A stretch of 64,000 nt of DNA. It comes from Kangiella profundi. Its GTDB lineage: Bacteria > Pseudomonadota > Gammaproteobacteria > Enterobacterales > Kangiellaceae. This document shows positions 43,888-53,278 of this stretch, in pieces. A model generated the notes under the pieces. That model saw only the letters and a list, made by a program, of their open reading frames with translations, was not told the DNA's origin and ran no database searches. The stretch is taken from positions 1,922,001-1,986,000 of the forward strand of contig NZ_CP025120.1 in the NCBI RefSeq assembly GCF_002838765.1, written 5' to 3'. The position numbers and the translations under genes are program-made. Each line of letters starts with the position of its first letter. The stretch's first letter is position 1.

Positions 43888-44610
43888 TTATAACAACCAG
43901 CTAATGTTGCTATCAGCTTTGATGGATTTAATGCCTTCACCATCACGGAAAATCAAACCGTCTTTTGCTCCACGCAGGAATAACTGATTGCCTTGTCGTT
44001 CGAGTGCCGTTCCTTCTGGAATGCCAACCACGTAGCGATGAGGGTTTGCGCGAGTGTATTCATAAATGCGCTCAGCACGCGTCTCACCATTGTGATTCGG
44101 CGGCTGATAATCGGTGTAATGCGGGTTAATTTGAAATGGCACTAAAGCCAGAGCATTGAAGCTTCTTGGCTGAACAATTGGCATGTCATTCGTCGTACAA
44201 ATGGTTAAGCCTGCCATATTGGAACCAGCGCTCCAGCCCATGTAAGGTGTTCCTGCATTCACTTTCTTACGAATCGCATCGATTAGCTCATTGTCATAGA
44301 GCTGTTTCAAAAGATAAAAGGTGTTGCCACCACCGATAGCGATTGCCTGCGCATTCTCTACTGCTTTTACCGGATCGTCGAACTGATGAATCGATACCAC
44401 TTTTCGCTTAATCGGCTGCAAGGCCTGACTGACTTTTGCTTCATAGGCATCATAACCCATGGCAAATCCTGCGTACGGAATAAATAAAATTTCTTTAACT
44501 TCTGATGGTAAAAAAACATCCATCATTGGCAGTACATGCTCAAGATAGTCTGTCTGCCCTTCTCGAGAAGCACTCAATAGTAATAGTTTCTGTTGTGATG
44601 TCTGTGACAT
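43888..44610 (-). CDS. pepE: Peptidase E (alpha-aspartyl dipeptidase, S51)
   Basis: 240 aa (E. coli 229). The S51 nucleophile elbow is GWSAGSNMAG, and the GGGNTFYLLKQL segment precedes it. It hydrolyses Asp-X dipeptides in the cytoplasm. It lies 29 nt downstream of miaE on the same strand, so co-transcription is likely. Confidence 0.93.
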   Translation of the reverse strand: MSQTSQQKLLLLSASREGQTDYLEHVLPMMDVFLPSEVKEILFIPYAGFAMGYDAYEAKVSQALQPIKRKVVSIHQFDDPVKAVENAQAIAIGGGNTFYLLKQLYDNELIDAIRKKVNAGTPYMGWSAGSNMAGLTICTTNDMPIVQPRSFNALALVPFQINPHYTDYQPPNHNGETRAERIYEYTRANPHRYVVGIPEGTALERQGNQLFLRGAKDGLIFRDGEGIKSIKADSNISWLL

Positions 44611-44639
44611 TTAGGTCTCTCCATCAATTTGGAATTAGA

Positions 44640-45251
44640 TTATACGGGCACCCCAGAGTGAAAACGGAACTGCTTATCGGGGCTTTCTATCAGCTCTTTT
44701 TCTTTCTTAAGAAAAAACTGCACGCGCTCATCAATGGCCTCTTTGGCGTAACTCTCAGCCAGCTCCAGGTAATCCGCAAAGTGACGTGATTCTGATTTTA
44801 ATAAGAAGCGGTAATACTTTGACAGATCTGGCTCACTATCCTTGAAATAAGGTGCCAAAGCATGAAAGCGCTCACAGGAGCGAGCTTCAATAATGGCTCC
44901 AATGATCAATCCATCGATCAAGCGCTGTGGCTCATCCTTGCTAGCATACTTATGCAAACCAGCAGCATACCGTGATGGTTTGATGGCTCGATAACGAATA
45001 TCGCGTTGCTCCATAAACTCCAGTACCTGCTCGAAGTGCAACACTTCTTCACGAGTCAGTTGCGAAAGCTTCTTCAAGAGGTCAATGCGATCAGGATAGC
45101 GAAACATTAGCTTAACCGCAGTTGCAGCAGCTTTTTTTTCACAGTGTGCATGATCAATCAGCAAGATTTCGATTTCCTGAGTGGCTCTCTCAAGCCAGGC
45201 AACAGGGGTTTTGCAATGTAAGAAATTATGGATTGGCGTGATGTCAGCCAT
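44640..45251 (-). CDS. miaE: tRNA-(ms2io6A)-hydroxylase MiaE
   Basis: 203 aa from the ATG at 45251. An upstream ATG (45284) lies inside the -10 hexamer of the promoter at 45283-45311, so it cannot be the start of transcripts from that promoter. MiaE is a ferritin-like diiron enzyme that hydroxylates ms2i6A37 in tRNA. Diiron ligands are visible in LIDHAHCEKKAA, EEVLHFEQV, IEARSCERF and SESRHFADY. The gene pairs with pepE. Confidence 0.92.
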   Translation of the reverse strand: MADITPIHNFLHCKTPVAWLERATQEIEILLIDHAHCEKKAAATAVKLMFRYPDRIDLLKKLSQLTREEVLHFEQVLEFMEQRDIRYRAIKPSRYAAGLHKYASKDEPQRLIDGLIIGAIIEARSCERFHALAPYFKDSEPDLSKYYRFLLKSESRHFADYLELAESYAKEAIDERVQFFLKKEKELIESPDKQFRFHSGVPV

Positions 45252-45282
45252 GGGATCATTGTTGGTAGCCAAATGTGAGCGC

Positions 45283-45311
45283 ATTATACCCGCTTGCCCT
45301 CACATTGTCAG
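45283..45311 (-). promoter_or_regulatory. Sigma-70 promoter of miaE-pepE
   Basis: Minus strand: CTGACA (45306-45311), an exact 17-bp spacer, then consensus TATAAT (45283-45288). Eleven of twelve positions match. It fixes the miaE start at 45251 and sits just past the stop of the transglutaminase gene. Confidence 0.8.
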
Positions 45312-45353
45312 TGTTACCGCCATGTGCTTAATGTTGTAAGAAAGCAAACTATA

Positions 45354-47330
45354 CTAATGGTAGCTTCTGGCTGTTTTAATAAAACTTTGCTGATTGGCTT
45401 CGGAAATTCTACTCTTCTGATATCGAATAGAGATATATCGCTTAATAACTCGCTCTGCTTTTGGGTAAAGCTCGGGATGTTGTTGCTTAATCCTGTGTAG
45501 TAAATCTTTAGGACCTTCATTAAGCCTGATATCCACTCCCTGCTTTTCTAATACTCGCTGGAACCGCCTGAAAGCACGTTCAATCTTATCCTTACTTTTA
45601 GCCTGACTTAAAATCCACAGACCAAAGCCTGCGCCAGCCAGCAATATGGTAGCCAGCAAAGCGTAACCGAGATAGCGCCATTGGTTATTGTTAATACCCA
45701 CTTTTGACAACCAGTTGAACTGCATATCCTTGTCATAACCCATCAGGCTCTCATTCCAGAAGCTTTGCATCGCATCCCAGCGCAGGCTAATCTGCTGCCA
45801 GAGGCTTCTGGCCAATTCACTATCAGTGGTTGTTAAACTGTCAAAGTCAGTAAACCAGTCATCTCTTGAGCTTGTTTGATTTAACAATGAATCATCAACT
45901 CGTGACGGATGGATCGCTGCAGTGGGATCGACTCGACGCCAGCCCTCACCTTCCAACCAGACTTCTGTCCAGGCATGAGCATCTTTTTGGCGAATGATAT
46001 AGTAATCACCGTAGGGGTTATACTCGCCCCCCTGATAGCCTGTAACCACTCTTGCAGGGATTCCAGCAGCACGCATAATAAACACAAAAGCACTGGAGTA
46101 ATGTTCACAATAACCCTCGCGGCTACCAAGCCAGAATCCATCAATGACATTCTGCTCGATGACCTCGGGTATTAGTGTGTAATGATAATTTTGCTGGCGA
46201 ATATAACTTAATACATACCTGACAAATTCTTCAGGGTCATTGACTTTCTGAAACTCCTCAATTGCCCACTCTCTTGTTTGCTCATTACCATCGTCAGGCA
46301 ACTGAGTATTTAGCTGTCTTTGCCATTGCGACAGCTCAATATCTGAGTAATCAATCTGATAAGCCTGGGCAGAATAAAGTAATCTTTGAGTAACTCGCTG
46401 AGACTGTCGCCAAGTATAATTGTTAAATAGATAGACTTTTTCTTTAGGTGGATCAATCAGATCTTCCAGACCAAAGATCCAGCGACGATTATGCGGTTCA
46501 AGCTGAACTCTATATTGATAAGTTGGTGAGCCCTTTGGATAACTATCTCTACGAAGTGGAGACTCAACGCCTATCTTCCAAGCTATCCCATCAAACTCGG
46601 ATAGCGCGAGACCGCGCCAATACATTTGGTTGATAGGGGGAGCTTCTCCTTCAAAATCTACTCGAAATGCAATTTCATCAAAACCATATAATGAACTTAT
46701 AACCCCGGGGCTCATTTCATCGTCAATCCCCATACCTGCCTCACTATTAGAGGGCATGGCCCATAATGGTCCTGATAATCTTGGAAACAGGAAAAAAAGG
46801 ATAAGCATGATAGGAAGCGCCTGCAGTAAAGTCACTCCAGAAATTTTGCCGAGATTTTTAATTCCAGCAACGCCCTGTGTACTGTTCAGTGCGATTAGCC
46901 CCATCAATATTGACATCATTGCAATCAGCAAATATACGCCCATTAAAATCGATTCGTCGTATAAAAATGCGGTTACCAGGATGAAAAAAGAAATAAATAA
47001 AATTAACGCGCCATCGCGATAATTTTTGGCTTCAAGTAGTTTGAAGGTATACATCAAACTAATAAGTCCTACGCCCGCTTCGCGACCACTTATAGTTCTG
47101 AAGTAAAGAAATACACCGACGAGTGCGCAAATGGCCAGAATCAAAATCATCCAGGAAGGAATTTTAAAGGCCTTTCTATAAACTACAAAACGGGTTAATA
47201 GTAGTGCAATTGTCGACGCTGAGATCCATGCAGGGAGATGAAACCATAAGGGGGAAAGAACAATCGCCTGCACGATAATTAAAATAGGAATAATGCCCGG
47301 ACGGGTTAATGGTAGCGATTGAGTGTTCAT
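45354..47330 (-). CDS. tgpA: TgpA-like transmembrane transglutaminase (DUF3488-transglutaminase-DUF4129)
   Basis: 658 aa. Five to seven N-terminal membrane helices (about residues 12-195) are followed by a periplasmic transglutaminase-like domain with the catalytic Cys in REGYCEHY, His in DAHAWTEVW and Asp in RRVDPTAA. A further membrane helix (near 550) and a C-terminal DUF4129-like cytoplasmic segment follow. The architecture equals Pseudomonas TgpA, an essential protein of unknown substrate. It lies 12 nt after the DUF58 gene in a moxR-DUF58-tgpA operon. Confidence 0.9.
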   Translation of the reverse strand: MNTQSLPLTRPGIIPILIIVQAIVLSPLWFHLPAWISASTIALLLTRFVVYRKAFKIPSWMILILAICALVGVFLYFRTISGREAGVGLISLMYTFKLLEAKNYRDGALILFISFFILVTAFLYDESILMGVYLLIAMMSILMGLIALNSTQGVAGIKNLGKISGVTLLQALPIMLILFFLFPRLSGPLWAMPSNSEAGMGIDDEMSPGVISSLYGFDEIAFRVDFEGEAPPINQMYWRGLALSEFDGIAWKIGVESPLRRDSYPKGSPTYQYRVQLEPHNRRWIFGLEDLIDPPKEKVYLFNNYTWRQSQRVTQRLLYSAQAYQIDYSDIELSQWQRQLNTQLPDDGNEQTREWAIEEFQKVNDPEEFVRYVLSYIRQQNYHYTLIPEVIEQNVIDGFWLGSREGYCEHYSSAFVFIMRAAGIPARVVTGYQGGEYNPYGDYYIIRQKDAHAWTEVWLEGEGWRRVDPTAAIHPSRVDDSLLNQTSSRDDWFTDFDSLTTTDSELARSLWQQISLRWDAMQSFWNESLMGYDKDMQFNWLSKVGINNNQWRYLGYALLATILLAGAGFGLWILSQAKSKDKIERAFRRFQRVLEKQGVDIRLNEGPKDLLHRIKQQHPELYPKAERVIKRYISIRYQKSRISEANQQSFIKTARSYH

Positions 47331-47342
47331 TAATTTTTGCCC

Positions 47343-48296
47343 CTACTCCATCAAAGCCAGAGCACTTAGACATTGATGCAAATGTTCAGCACCTTGTCCT
47401 TTTTCAATTCTAACTTTGGGTAATTCCAGGCCATACAAATTCCCTGCCTGCTCGGCTTTAATAACCGCATCGGTCAAATATGATATTGCTAACTCTTTAT
47501 CGTATTGACTGACACTTTCCCAGGTCAGAAGGTGCTGCTCACCGACAAGCTCTTCGAATTCCTTCGTTAATAAACCACGCTCACGGGCGAACGCCTTCCA
47601 CATTACCTGCTTGATTGGATCGCCTGATTGATAATCCCGTAGACTATGAAAGTCCTCTGATCCTTTTTGGGCAAAGGCACCCTCTTCCTGTCCATGTGAC
47701 TGTGGTGCCAGGATCTGCGGACATTCGATGGGTTTAGGATAAATTAATGCAACATGATTCGGTTTAAACCAGGACCAGACCTGAAAGATTCCAAATGGAA
47801 AAATACTGGTACAGACGAATCGCTGTGGTTTTAACAGCCCACGTTTATTGGCCTTGATTTTGATGTGAAAGACAGCCTTGGCACGAGACTCAACGTCAAA
47901 GTACTCAACCTGTTTCTTGCTTAGGCCAATACCTATTGAAGAGCGGTAACTCTCAGATGGATTATTAAACTCAAAAGGAAATGAGCACTCCTGTCCAACA
48001 TATACCGACTGCGGTTTTAAGGCTCTAATCTTGAGGCCTCGTACATTCCTATAGGTATAGAAAACCGACAGCATACCGATCGCCAACAGAATAAAGCCTG
48101 CCATAAACCCCATGTTGTTCTGATAATTTGTTGAGGCGACCAATATCAGAATCAGAATCATCAACATCAGCCAACCGTAACGGGTAGGTAAAATATAGAT
48201 GTTTCTTTGGCGAAGATGAACTTCCTGCTGCTCAGGGCTTCTCTTATCCACCCAGCTAAAGAATTTCTGTTCTATGGCACTGACAATTTTCATCAA
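47343..48296 (-). CDS. DUF58 domain protein
   Basis: 317 aa. Two N-terminal membrane helices (about residues 35-80) are followed by a DUF58 region with the conserved FHSLRDYQSGDPIKQVMWKAFAR block. DUF58 proteins are VWA-related partners of MoxR AAA ATPases. It lies 7 nt after the moxR stop. Confidence 0.88.
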   Translation of the reverse strand: MMKIVSAIEQKFFSWVDKRSPEQQEVHLRQRNIYILPTRYGWLMLMILILILVASTNYQNNMGFMAGFILLAIGMLSVFYTYRNVRGLKIRALKPQSVYVGQECSFPFEFNNPSESYRSSIGIGLSKKQVEYFDVESRAKAVFHIKIKANKRGLLKPQRFVCTSIFPFGIFQVWSWFKPNHVALIYPKPIECPQILAPQSHGQEEGAFAQKGSEDFHSLRDYQSGDPIKQVMWKAFARERGLLTKEFEELVGEQHLLTWESVSQYDKELAISYLTDAVIKAEQAGNLYGLELPKVRIEKGQGAEHLHQCLSALALME

Positions 48297-48303
48297 GTTT
48301 CGA

Positions 48304-49221
48304 TTATGCTGGTACTGGTGTATCTTGAATTATTTGCTCAACCAGTACTTCAATTTTCTCGCTGGAAGTTTTCACTGACTGCAGGCGATGAGCAACGGTA
48401 GGCACAAAAACTTTCTGTATATCTTCAGGTAGAACATAATCCCTTTCATCAAGAAAAGCCCAGGCCTTTGCAGCTCCAATCAGCGCAAGCCCTCCACGAG
48501 GCGAAAGACCGTGCGCAAAGTCAGGACTTTGCCGAGTAGCATTTATCAGCTCCATCACATAACTTAATAAGTGATCACTGATTGTTATGGTTTGAACAGA
48601 TTTCTGAATCTCCATCAGCTCATTAAGTTCAAGCAGAGTCTCAATCTTATTCATTTGTACTCGCCCTGATTCTCCACGAAGCAAGACTTTTTCAAAGCCC
48701 GCTTCTGGATAACCCAGTTGAATACGAAACAGGAAACGATCCAGCTGCGACTCAGGTAAAGAGTAAGTGCCAATCTGATAGGAAGGATTCTGAGTAGCAA
48801 TCACAAAGAAAGGCTGTGGTAATGGGTAAGTTTTTCCTTCAATCGTAACCTGCTGTTCTTCCATGGCCTCCAGTAAAGCACTCTGAGCTTTAGGAGTTGC
48901 CCGGTTAATTTCATCTGCCAGAACCAGCTGCGAGAAAACTGGTCCAGGATGAAACTCAAAGCTACCTTTCTCACGATCATAAATATTGGCACCTACGATA
49001 TCTCCGGGCAAAATATCACTGGTGAACTGAACCCGTTGAAACTCCAGACCAAAAACTCTAGCTATCGCCTGCCCCAGTGTTGTCTTACCCATGCCGGGCA
49101 AATCTTCAATCAGCAGGTGCCCCTTGGCTAATAAGCAGGCAACGGCCAGTTTGACTTGATGAGGCTTGCCTAAAACGACTTTGTTAAGCTGGTCAAGGAC
49201 AGGATTCAACTTTTTATGCAT
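48304..49221 (-). CDS. MoxR family AAA+ ATPase (transglutaminase cluster)
   Basis: 305 aa. Walker A is LPGMGKT, Walker B is LVLADEINRATPKAQSALLEAM, and sensor 1 is FFVIATQNP. MoxR ATPases act as chaperones in assembling VWA-containing complexes. It is the first gene of the moxR-DUF58-tgpA operon. A second MoxR gene at 54846 belongs to another subgroup. Confidence 0.92.
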   Translation of the reverse strand: MHKKLNPVLDQLNKVVLGKPHQVKLAVACLLAKGHLLIEDLPGMGKTTLGQAIARVFGLEFQRVQFTSDILPGDIVGANIYDREKGSFEFHPGPVFSQLVLADEINRATPKAQSALLEAMEEQQVTIEGKTYPLPQPFFVIATQNPSYQIGTYSLPESQLDRFLFRIQLGYPEAGFEKVLLRGESGRVQMNKIETLLELNELMEIQKSVQTITISDHLLSYVMELINATRQSPDFAHGLSPRGGLALIGAAKAWAFLDERDYVLPEDIQKVFVPTVAHRLQSVKTSSEKIEVLVEQIIQDTPVPA

Positions 49222-49272
49222 AAATATACCGGATATAAGTTCTGTGAACCTATTAATGTTTCATTAATCAGG

Positions 49273-49306
49273 GTTCAGTTATCGTTCAGATACTGACGAG
49301 GATAAT
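49273..49306 (+). promoter_or_regulatory. GTTCAG direct repeat and -10 element upstream of the first small barrel gene
   Basis: GTTCAG at 49273-49278 and again at 49284-49289 (11-bp period), followed by a GATAAT -10 candidate at 49301-49306. Direct repeats with 11-bp period beside a poor -35 are typical of OmpR/PhoB-family response-regulator sites. The regulator is unknown. Confidence 0.45.
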
Positions 49307-49347
49307 TGACCTCGCATTATTTAACAAGAATACATGAGGAGATAATA

Positions 49348-49878
49348 ATGTCATTAAAGAAATTGTTCGTTGCAACTACGATCGCTCTTACATCAGGTCT
49401 AGCCATGGCGAACAACGTCAGTTATGACTATGTTCAAGGTGGTCTTATTGATTATGATGAAGTTGACGGTGTTAACTTTAAATTCTCAAAAAGCTTTACC
49501 GATAACTTCTACGGTAAAGTGGACTACAGTGACTTAGAAAATGGTGGTTTCGATATTAGCATCCTTCGTATAAACGCAGGTTTCAATATGGAAATCACAA
49601 ACAATACTGACTTCGTCGCCGAGTTGGGATACGAAGATTTTGATGCTGACTTTGGTTTTGATGATAACGGTTATAACGTCATGGCCGGCTTCAGAAGCAT
49701 GTTTACTAACGATCTGGAAGTAGGCGCCTATGCTACCCACTCAGACGTTCTTGACTCAACGGACATTACTGTAGAAGGTCGTTATCACTTTGATCGCAAC
49801 ATGTCGGTTGCGCTAGAGTTTGGTAACGATGATGAGCTTGACGAACATATCGGCGTAAACTTCCGTTACAGCTTCTAA
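49348..49878 (+). CDS. Small outer-membrane beta-barrel protein
   Basis: 176 aa from the ATG at 49348, which has a clear AGGAG site. The longer start at 49306 has none. A signal peptide (residues 1-21, AMA-N) is followed by about eight amphipathic strands ending in phenylalanine (GVNFRYSF), consistent with an OmpA/OmpW-like 8-stranded barrel. The mature protein is very acidic (many Asp/Glu), typical of marine outer-membrane proteins. A paralogue lies 114 bp downstream. Function unknown. Confidence 0.8.
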   Translation: MSLKKLFVATTIALTSGLAMANNVSYDYVQGGLIDYDEVDGVNFKFSKSFTDNFYGKVDYSDLENGGFDISILRINAGFNMEITNNTDFVAELGYEDFDADFGFDDNGYNVMAGFRSMFTNDLEVGAYATHSDVLDSTDITVEGRYHFDRNMSVALEFGNDDELDEHIGVNFRYSF

Positions 49879-49895
49879 CCCCATCAGATAGACCT

Positions 49896-49925
49896 AAAAA
49901 GCCACTTACTTTTAAGTGGCTTTTT
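49896..49925 (+). terminator. Terminator after the first small barrel gene
   Basis: Perfect 13-bp stem AAAAAGCCACTTA / TAAGTGGCTTTTT with a 4-nt loop. It separates the two small barrel genes into distinct units. Confidence 0.88.
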
Positions 49926-49991
49926 ATTTCCTCATCCGGAATTGGTTATAGTATGATGGCCGGTGAATTTTTTGAATATGGAATGATAACG

Positions 49992-50615
49992 ATGAAAAAA
50001 GCATTATTCTTAGCACTTATGAGCACTATTGGCTTATCTGCGCAAGCCAACGACAAACTTAGCTATGATTACTGGCAGTTTGGCTATATTCACAGTGAAG
50101 GTGAACTTACTAGCGATAAAACCGGGTTTAAGATTGATCTGGTTGGTAGTTTCAATGAGTCTACATACCTGCGATATATAGCCCAAGAACAAACGGCTGA
50201 TATCTGGACAGACAATGTCGCAGGAGAAGTCACAGCCAAAGAATATTCCGTTGCTTTAGGTTGGCATACACCAATGGGGAGAAGTACAGACTTCTTTGCT
50301 GAAGTTGGCTATCTCAAGCAAGACGCTGAAGGAATAATACCAGGCGATACCTACGGTAATGATGAAGATGGCTACTTAGCCAACATTGGTATTCGTAGTA
50401 GATTTGCTGCCAATTGGGAGTATACAGTTTTTGCCGGATATCGTGATATTGATTTTTCTCCTTATGTTGACGAAGTTAACCATGAAGATGATAACGATTC
50501 AGTCTATGGTTTAGAAACTCGCTATTACTTCTCTAAGTTGTGGTCCGTAGGTATTGCAGTTTCTGAAGAGGCAACAGGCCTTACATCTGGACTAAACTTA
50601 AGGTTTACGCCTTAA
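49992..50615 (+). CDS. Small outer-membrane beta-barrel protein (paralogue)
   Basis: 207 aa from the ATG at 49992, where the signal peptide begins (MKKALFLALMSTIG, cleavage near AQA-N); the ATG at 49953 is unlikely. The mature protein opens with LSYDYWQFGYI, matching VSYDYVQGGLI of the gene upstream. About eight strands follow. The final residues LNLRFTP place Phe third from the end rather than last. Acidic. Function unknown. Confidence 0.75.
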   Translation: MKKALFLALMSTIGLSAQANDKLSYDYWQFGYIHSEGELTSDKTGFKIDLVGSFNESTYLRYIAQEQTADIWTDNVAGEVTAKEYSVALGWHTPMGRSTDFFAEVGYLKQDAEGIIPGDTYGNDEDGYLANIGIRSRFAANWEYTVFAGYRDIDFSPYVDEVNHEDDNDSVYGLETRYYFSKLWSVGIAVSEEATGLTSGLNLRFTP

Positions 50616-50631
50616 GCACCAAACTTTGACT

Positions 50632-50664
50632 AGAGCCATTGGTCCACTGGGCCTTTGGCTCTTT
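50632..50664 (+). terminator. Terminator after the second small barrel gene
   Basis: Long interrupted hairpin: outer stem AGAGCCA / TGGCTCT, inner stem GGTCC / GGGCC with a 3-nt loop, followed by TTT. It lies 17 nt after the stop. Confidence 0.75.
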
Positions 50665-50837
50665 TCTAGCCCTTGATATTCCTAATAATTATAAGCCTGT
50701 AAAGATTTCTGACATTTTTTGCAAACTGTTTCACACTAGCTCACGACTCAGTGAGAATCAGCACACAGATCATTTTTGAAAACTCCCTAAAATACACACC
50801 ATACGATGTAAACAAACCATATGTGTAGGAAATTAAG

Positions 50838-50996
50838 ATGAAATATATACTTGTTATTGTAGCTGCTTTAGCAGGTATCAAGTTTTTGGCAGACACTCCG
50901 TACTTTGCTCAGCTATTTGCTGAAAACAAAGAACTGTTTGTTGCATTGGCCCTGACTATAGCTTCTAAACCCTTGTTAAAGAAAATCTTTGAGTAA
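50838..50996 (+). CDS. 52-aa small hydrophobic protein, hypothetical
   Basis: A short ORF starting ATG AAA TAT ATA behind an AGGA site 7 nt upstream. The product begins MKYILVIVAALAGIKFLAD and has a second hydrophobic stretch (about residues 33-45) and a basic end. A terminator hairpin follows about 20 nt after the stop. Start signals, size and terminator together suggest a real membrane peptide. I do not recognise the family. Confidence 0.55.
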   Translation: MKYILVIVAALAGIKFLADTPYFAQLFAENKELFVALALTIASKPLLKKIFE

Positions 50997-51015
50997 CTCC
51001 TCCCTGTAGTTTTTC

Positions 51016-51040
51016 AAGGCGGCCTCGGTCGCCTTTTATT
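51016..51040 (+). terminator. Terminator after the 52-aa gene
   Basis: Stem AAGGCG / CGCCTT (51016-51021 and 51030-51035) followed by a T-rich stretch. Confidence 0.65.
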
Positions 51041-51087
51041 TTTCCCGTATATTCTTTACATCTCTTCATGAATAAAAAACAGGCATA

Positions 51088-51117
51088 AAAAAACCGAGCT
51101 TGGTTGCCCGGCTTTTT
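51088..51117 (-). terminator. Terminator of fadIJ
   Basis: On the minus strand the arms AAAAAGCCGGGC and GCTCGGTTTTT pair with two G-U wobbles, then a U-tract follows. It lies 13 nt after the fadJ stop. Confidence 0.75.
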
Positions 51118-51130
51118 CATACAGTATTCC

Positions 51131-53278
51131 TTAATAAAAAGATTCCTGATTTTCCTTCATCTTGACCAGTACGTCTGCCGGCTTGAAGCGCTCACCATAT
51201 AAGTTCTGATAATGCTTCAAACGGTCAACGATGGTTGCTACGCCACGCTTATCCATGTAACGGAATGGTCCACCATGGAAGGGAGGGAAACCAATACCAA
51301 AAATAGCTCCAACATCGCCATCTCTTGCACTGCGAATGATACCCTCATTCAGACAGCGGGCAGCCTCATTGGCCATTAGCAAGATTCCTCGTTCGGCTAT
51401 TTCAGCTGAACTAACTTCTTTACCTGGCTCCACACCAAGTACATGATAAACGGATTCGTCGACCTGTTTCTTTTTGCCTTTGGCTGGATATTGATAAAAG
51501 CCACGATTGTTCTTACGGCCTTTTCGATCATCATCAAGCAATTTGCTGAAGGCTTTTGGAGGCTCCATGCGGTCACCAAATGCATCCTGCAGAATCGGAG
51601 CTACTTTAGTCGCCACATCAATTCCAACTTCATCCAGCAAGGTTATTGGGCCAACTGGGAAGCCAGCTTTAACCATCGCTTTATCAAGCGTTTCAATAGC
51701 TACGCCTTCACTCAGAAGAATACCTGCTTCATTAACATAAGGCGCCAAAATACGATTAACATAAAAACCAGCACCATCATTAACCACTATTGGCGTCTTG
51801 CCCTGTTCTTTACCTAAGGCAACACAGGTTGCTATCACCCAGTCCGCGGTCTTTTCTGTCTTAATGATTTCAAGCAACGGCATTTTTTCTACAGGTGAAA
51901 AATAATGTAATCCCACTACCTGCTCAGGACGCTTGGCACCCTCAGCGATTTTACTGATTGGAATTGAAGAAGTATTGGTGGCAAAGATCGTTTTCTCAGA
52001 GCAGTTCTCCTCAACATCTTTTACCATCTGATGTTTCAGTTCTAAATCTTCAAATACCGCCTCGATCACCATGTCGCAATCTTTAAATCCTTTGTAATCC
52101 GTTGAACCGGTCAGGTACGACATAGTATTTCGTGCATCGCTGGGTGAAATAATACGACGCTTCATTTTCTTGCTGATGATTTTCCAGCTGTAGTTGAGGG
52201 CACCATTAATGCCTTTTGAACTAACATCCTTAACGCGTACTTGCTTGCCTGCTTTGTCTACGGAAACATAGGCGATCCCTGAACCCATTAAGCCACCGCC
52301 TAAGACACCAACTTTATCAACCTGTACTGCCTCAACATCAGCGTCAACGCCCTTGTCTTTCTTGAGCTCAGTGGTTGCAAAGAAAATGCTGATTAGCGCT
52401 TTGGCTTCAGGTGTCACCACCAGCTGGCCAAAGTTCTTGGCTTCAATAGCAAGCCCTGCATCAAAGCCTTGGCTATAACCCTTTTCAACGCACTCTATAA
52501 TTTTATGAGGGGCTGGATAATTACCTTTAGTTTTACTATCCACGGTTTTACGTGCCTGATTGAACACCAGGTTTCGACCTAGAGGATTAGCTTCCAGTAA
52601 TAACTCTTTAATACCGGCCAAAGAAAGATAATAAGTCCATGGTTTTTTCTTGGAGCGGTCTTTGCGTAAATCATGAAGTCGCTTGGTGGCTGCCTTCATT
52701 AAATTTGCAGCGGGCACAATCTCATCAACCAGACCTAACTTCTTAGCCTGTTTAGGGAAAAGCTGCTTACCTGTTAGCATCATGTCCAAAGCTGATGGAA
52801 TACCCACAAGTCTTGGTAAACGCTGAGTGCCGCCGCTTCCTGGCAGTAAGCCTAACTGAACTTCCGGCAGCCCCAGTTTCGTTTTGGGACTGTCACTTGC
52901 CACACGGCCGTGACAAGCAAGAGCAAGCTCAAGACCACCGCCCAGACAGGCACCATCAATCGCTGCAACAATCGGCACCTTGAACTTTTCCAGTTGGGTA
53001 AATAGTCTCTGGCCTGTTTTAGCGATCTCTTCAGCCTCTTCAGCTGTATTAACACTATTGAGTACTGTGATATCAGCTCCGGCAATAAAACTACCCGCTT
53101 TTCCGCTGCGAATGATGACACCTTTAACACTGATATCATCAGATAGCTTCTCAAGAATCTCTCCAACCTGCTCGCCGAACTCAGGTTTCAAAACATTCTG
53201 AGCTTCGCCTGGCAGATCGATTGTAATGACGGCAATGCCATCATCTTGCATGTTCAGTTCAAAAATTGACTCAGACAT
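51131..53278 (-). CDS. fadJ: Fatty-acid oxidation complex alpha subunit FadJ
   Basis: 715 aa (E. coli FadJ 714). The N-terminal crotonase domain has the oxyanion motif IDGACLGGGLELALACH and LGLPEVQLGLLPGSGG. The NAD-binding motif of the 3-hydroxyacyl-CoA dehydrogenase, GVLGGGLMGSGIAYV, is near residue 325, and the HYFSPVEKMPLLEI block follows. It performs enoyl-CoA hydration and 3-hydroxyacyl-CoA oxidation. It overlaps the fadI stop by 1 nt (TAATG). Length and order identify FadIJ rather than FadBA. Confidence 0.92.
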   Translation of the reverse strand: MSESIFELNMQDDGIAVITIDLPGEAQNVLKPEFGEQVGEILEKLSDDISVKGVIIRSGKAGSFIAGADITVLNSVNTAEEAEEIAKTGQRLFTQLEKFKVPIVAAIDGACLGGGLELALACHGRVASDSPKTKLGLPEVQLGLLPGSGGTQRLPRLVGIPSALDMMLTGKQLFPKQAKKLGLVDEIVPAANLMKAATKRLHDLRKDRSKKKPWTYYLSLAGIKELLLEANPLGRNLVFNQARKTVDSKTKGNYPAPHKIIECVEKGYSQGFDAGLAIEAKNFGQLVVTPEAKALISIFFATTELKKDKGVDADVEAVQVDKVGVLGGGLMGSGIAYVSVDKAGKQVRVKDVSSKGINGALNYSWKIISKKMKRRIISPSDARNTMSYLTGSTDYKGFKDCDMVIEAVFEDLELKHQMVKDVEENCSEKTIFATNTSSIPISKIAEGAKRPEQVVGLHYFSPVEKMPLLEIIKTEKTADWVIATCVALGKEQGKTPIVVNDGAGFYVNRILAPYVNEAGILLSEGVAIETLDKAMVKAGFPVGPITLLDEVGIDVATKVAPILQDAFGDRMEPPKAFSKLLDDDRKGRKNNRGFYQYPAKGKKKQVDESVYHVLGVEPGKEVSSAEIAERGILLMANEAARCLNEGIIRSARDGDVGAIFGIGFPPFHGGPFRYMDKRGVATIVDRLKHYQNLYGERFKPADVLVKMKENQESFY

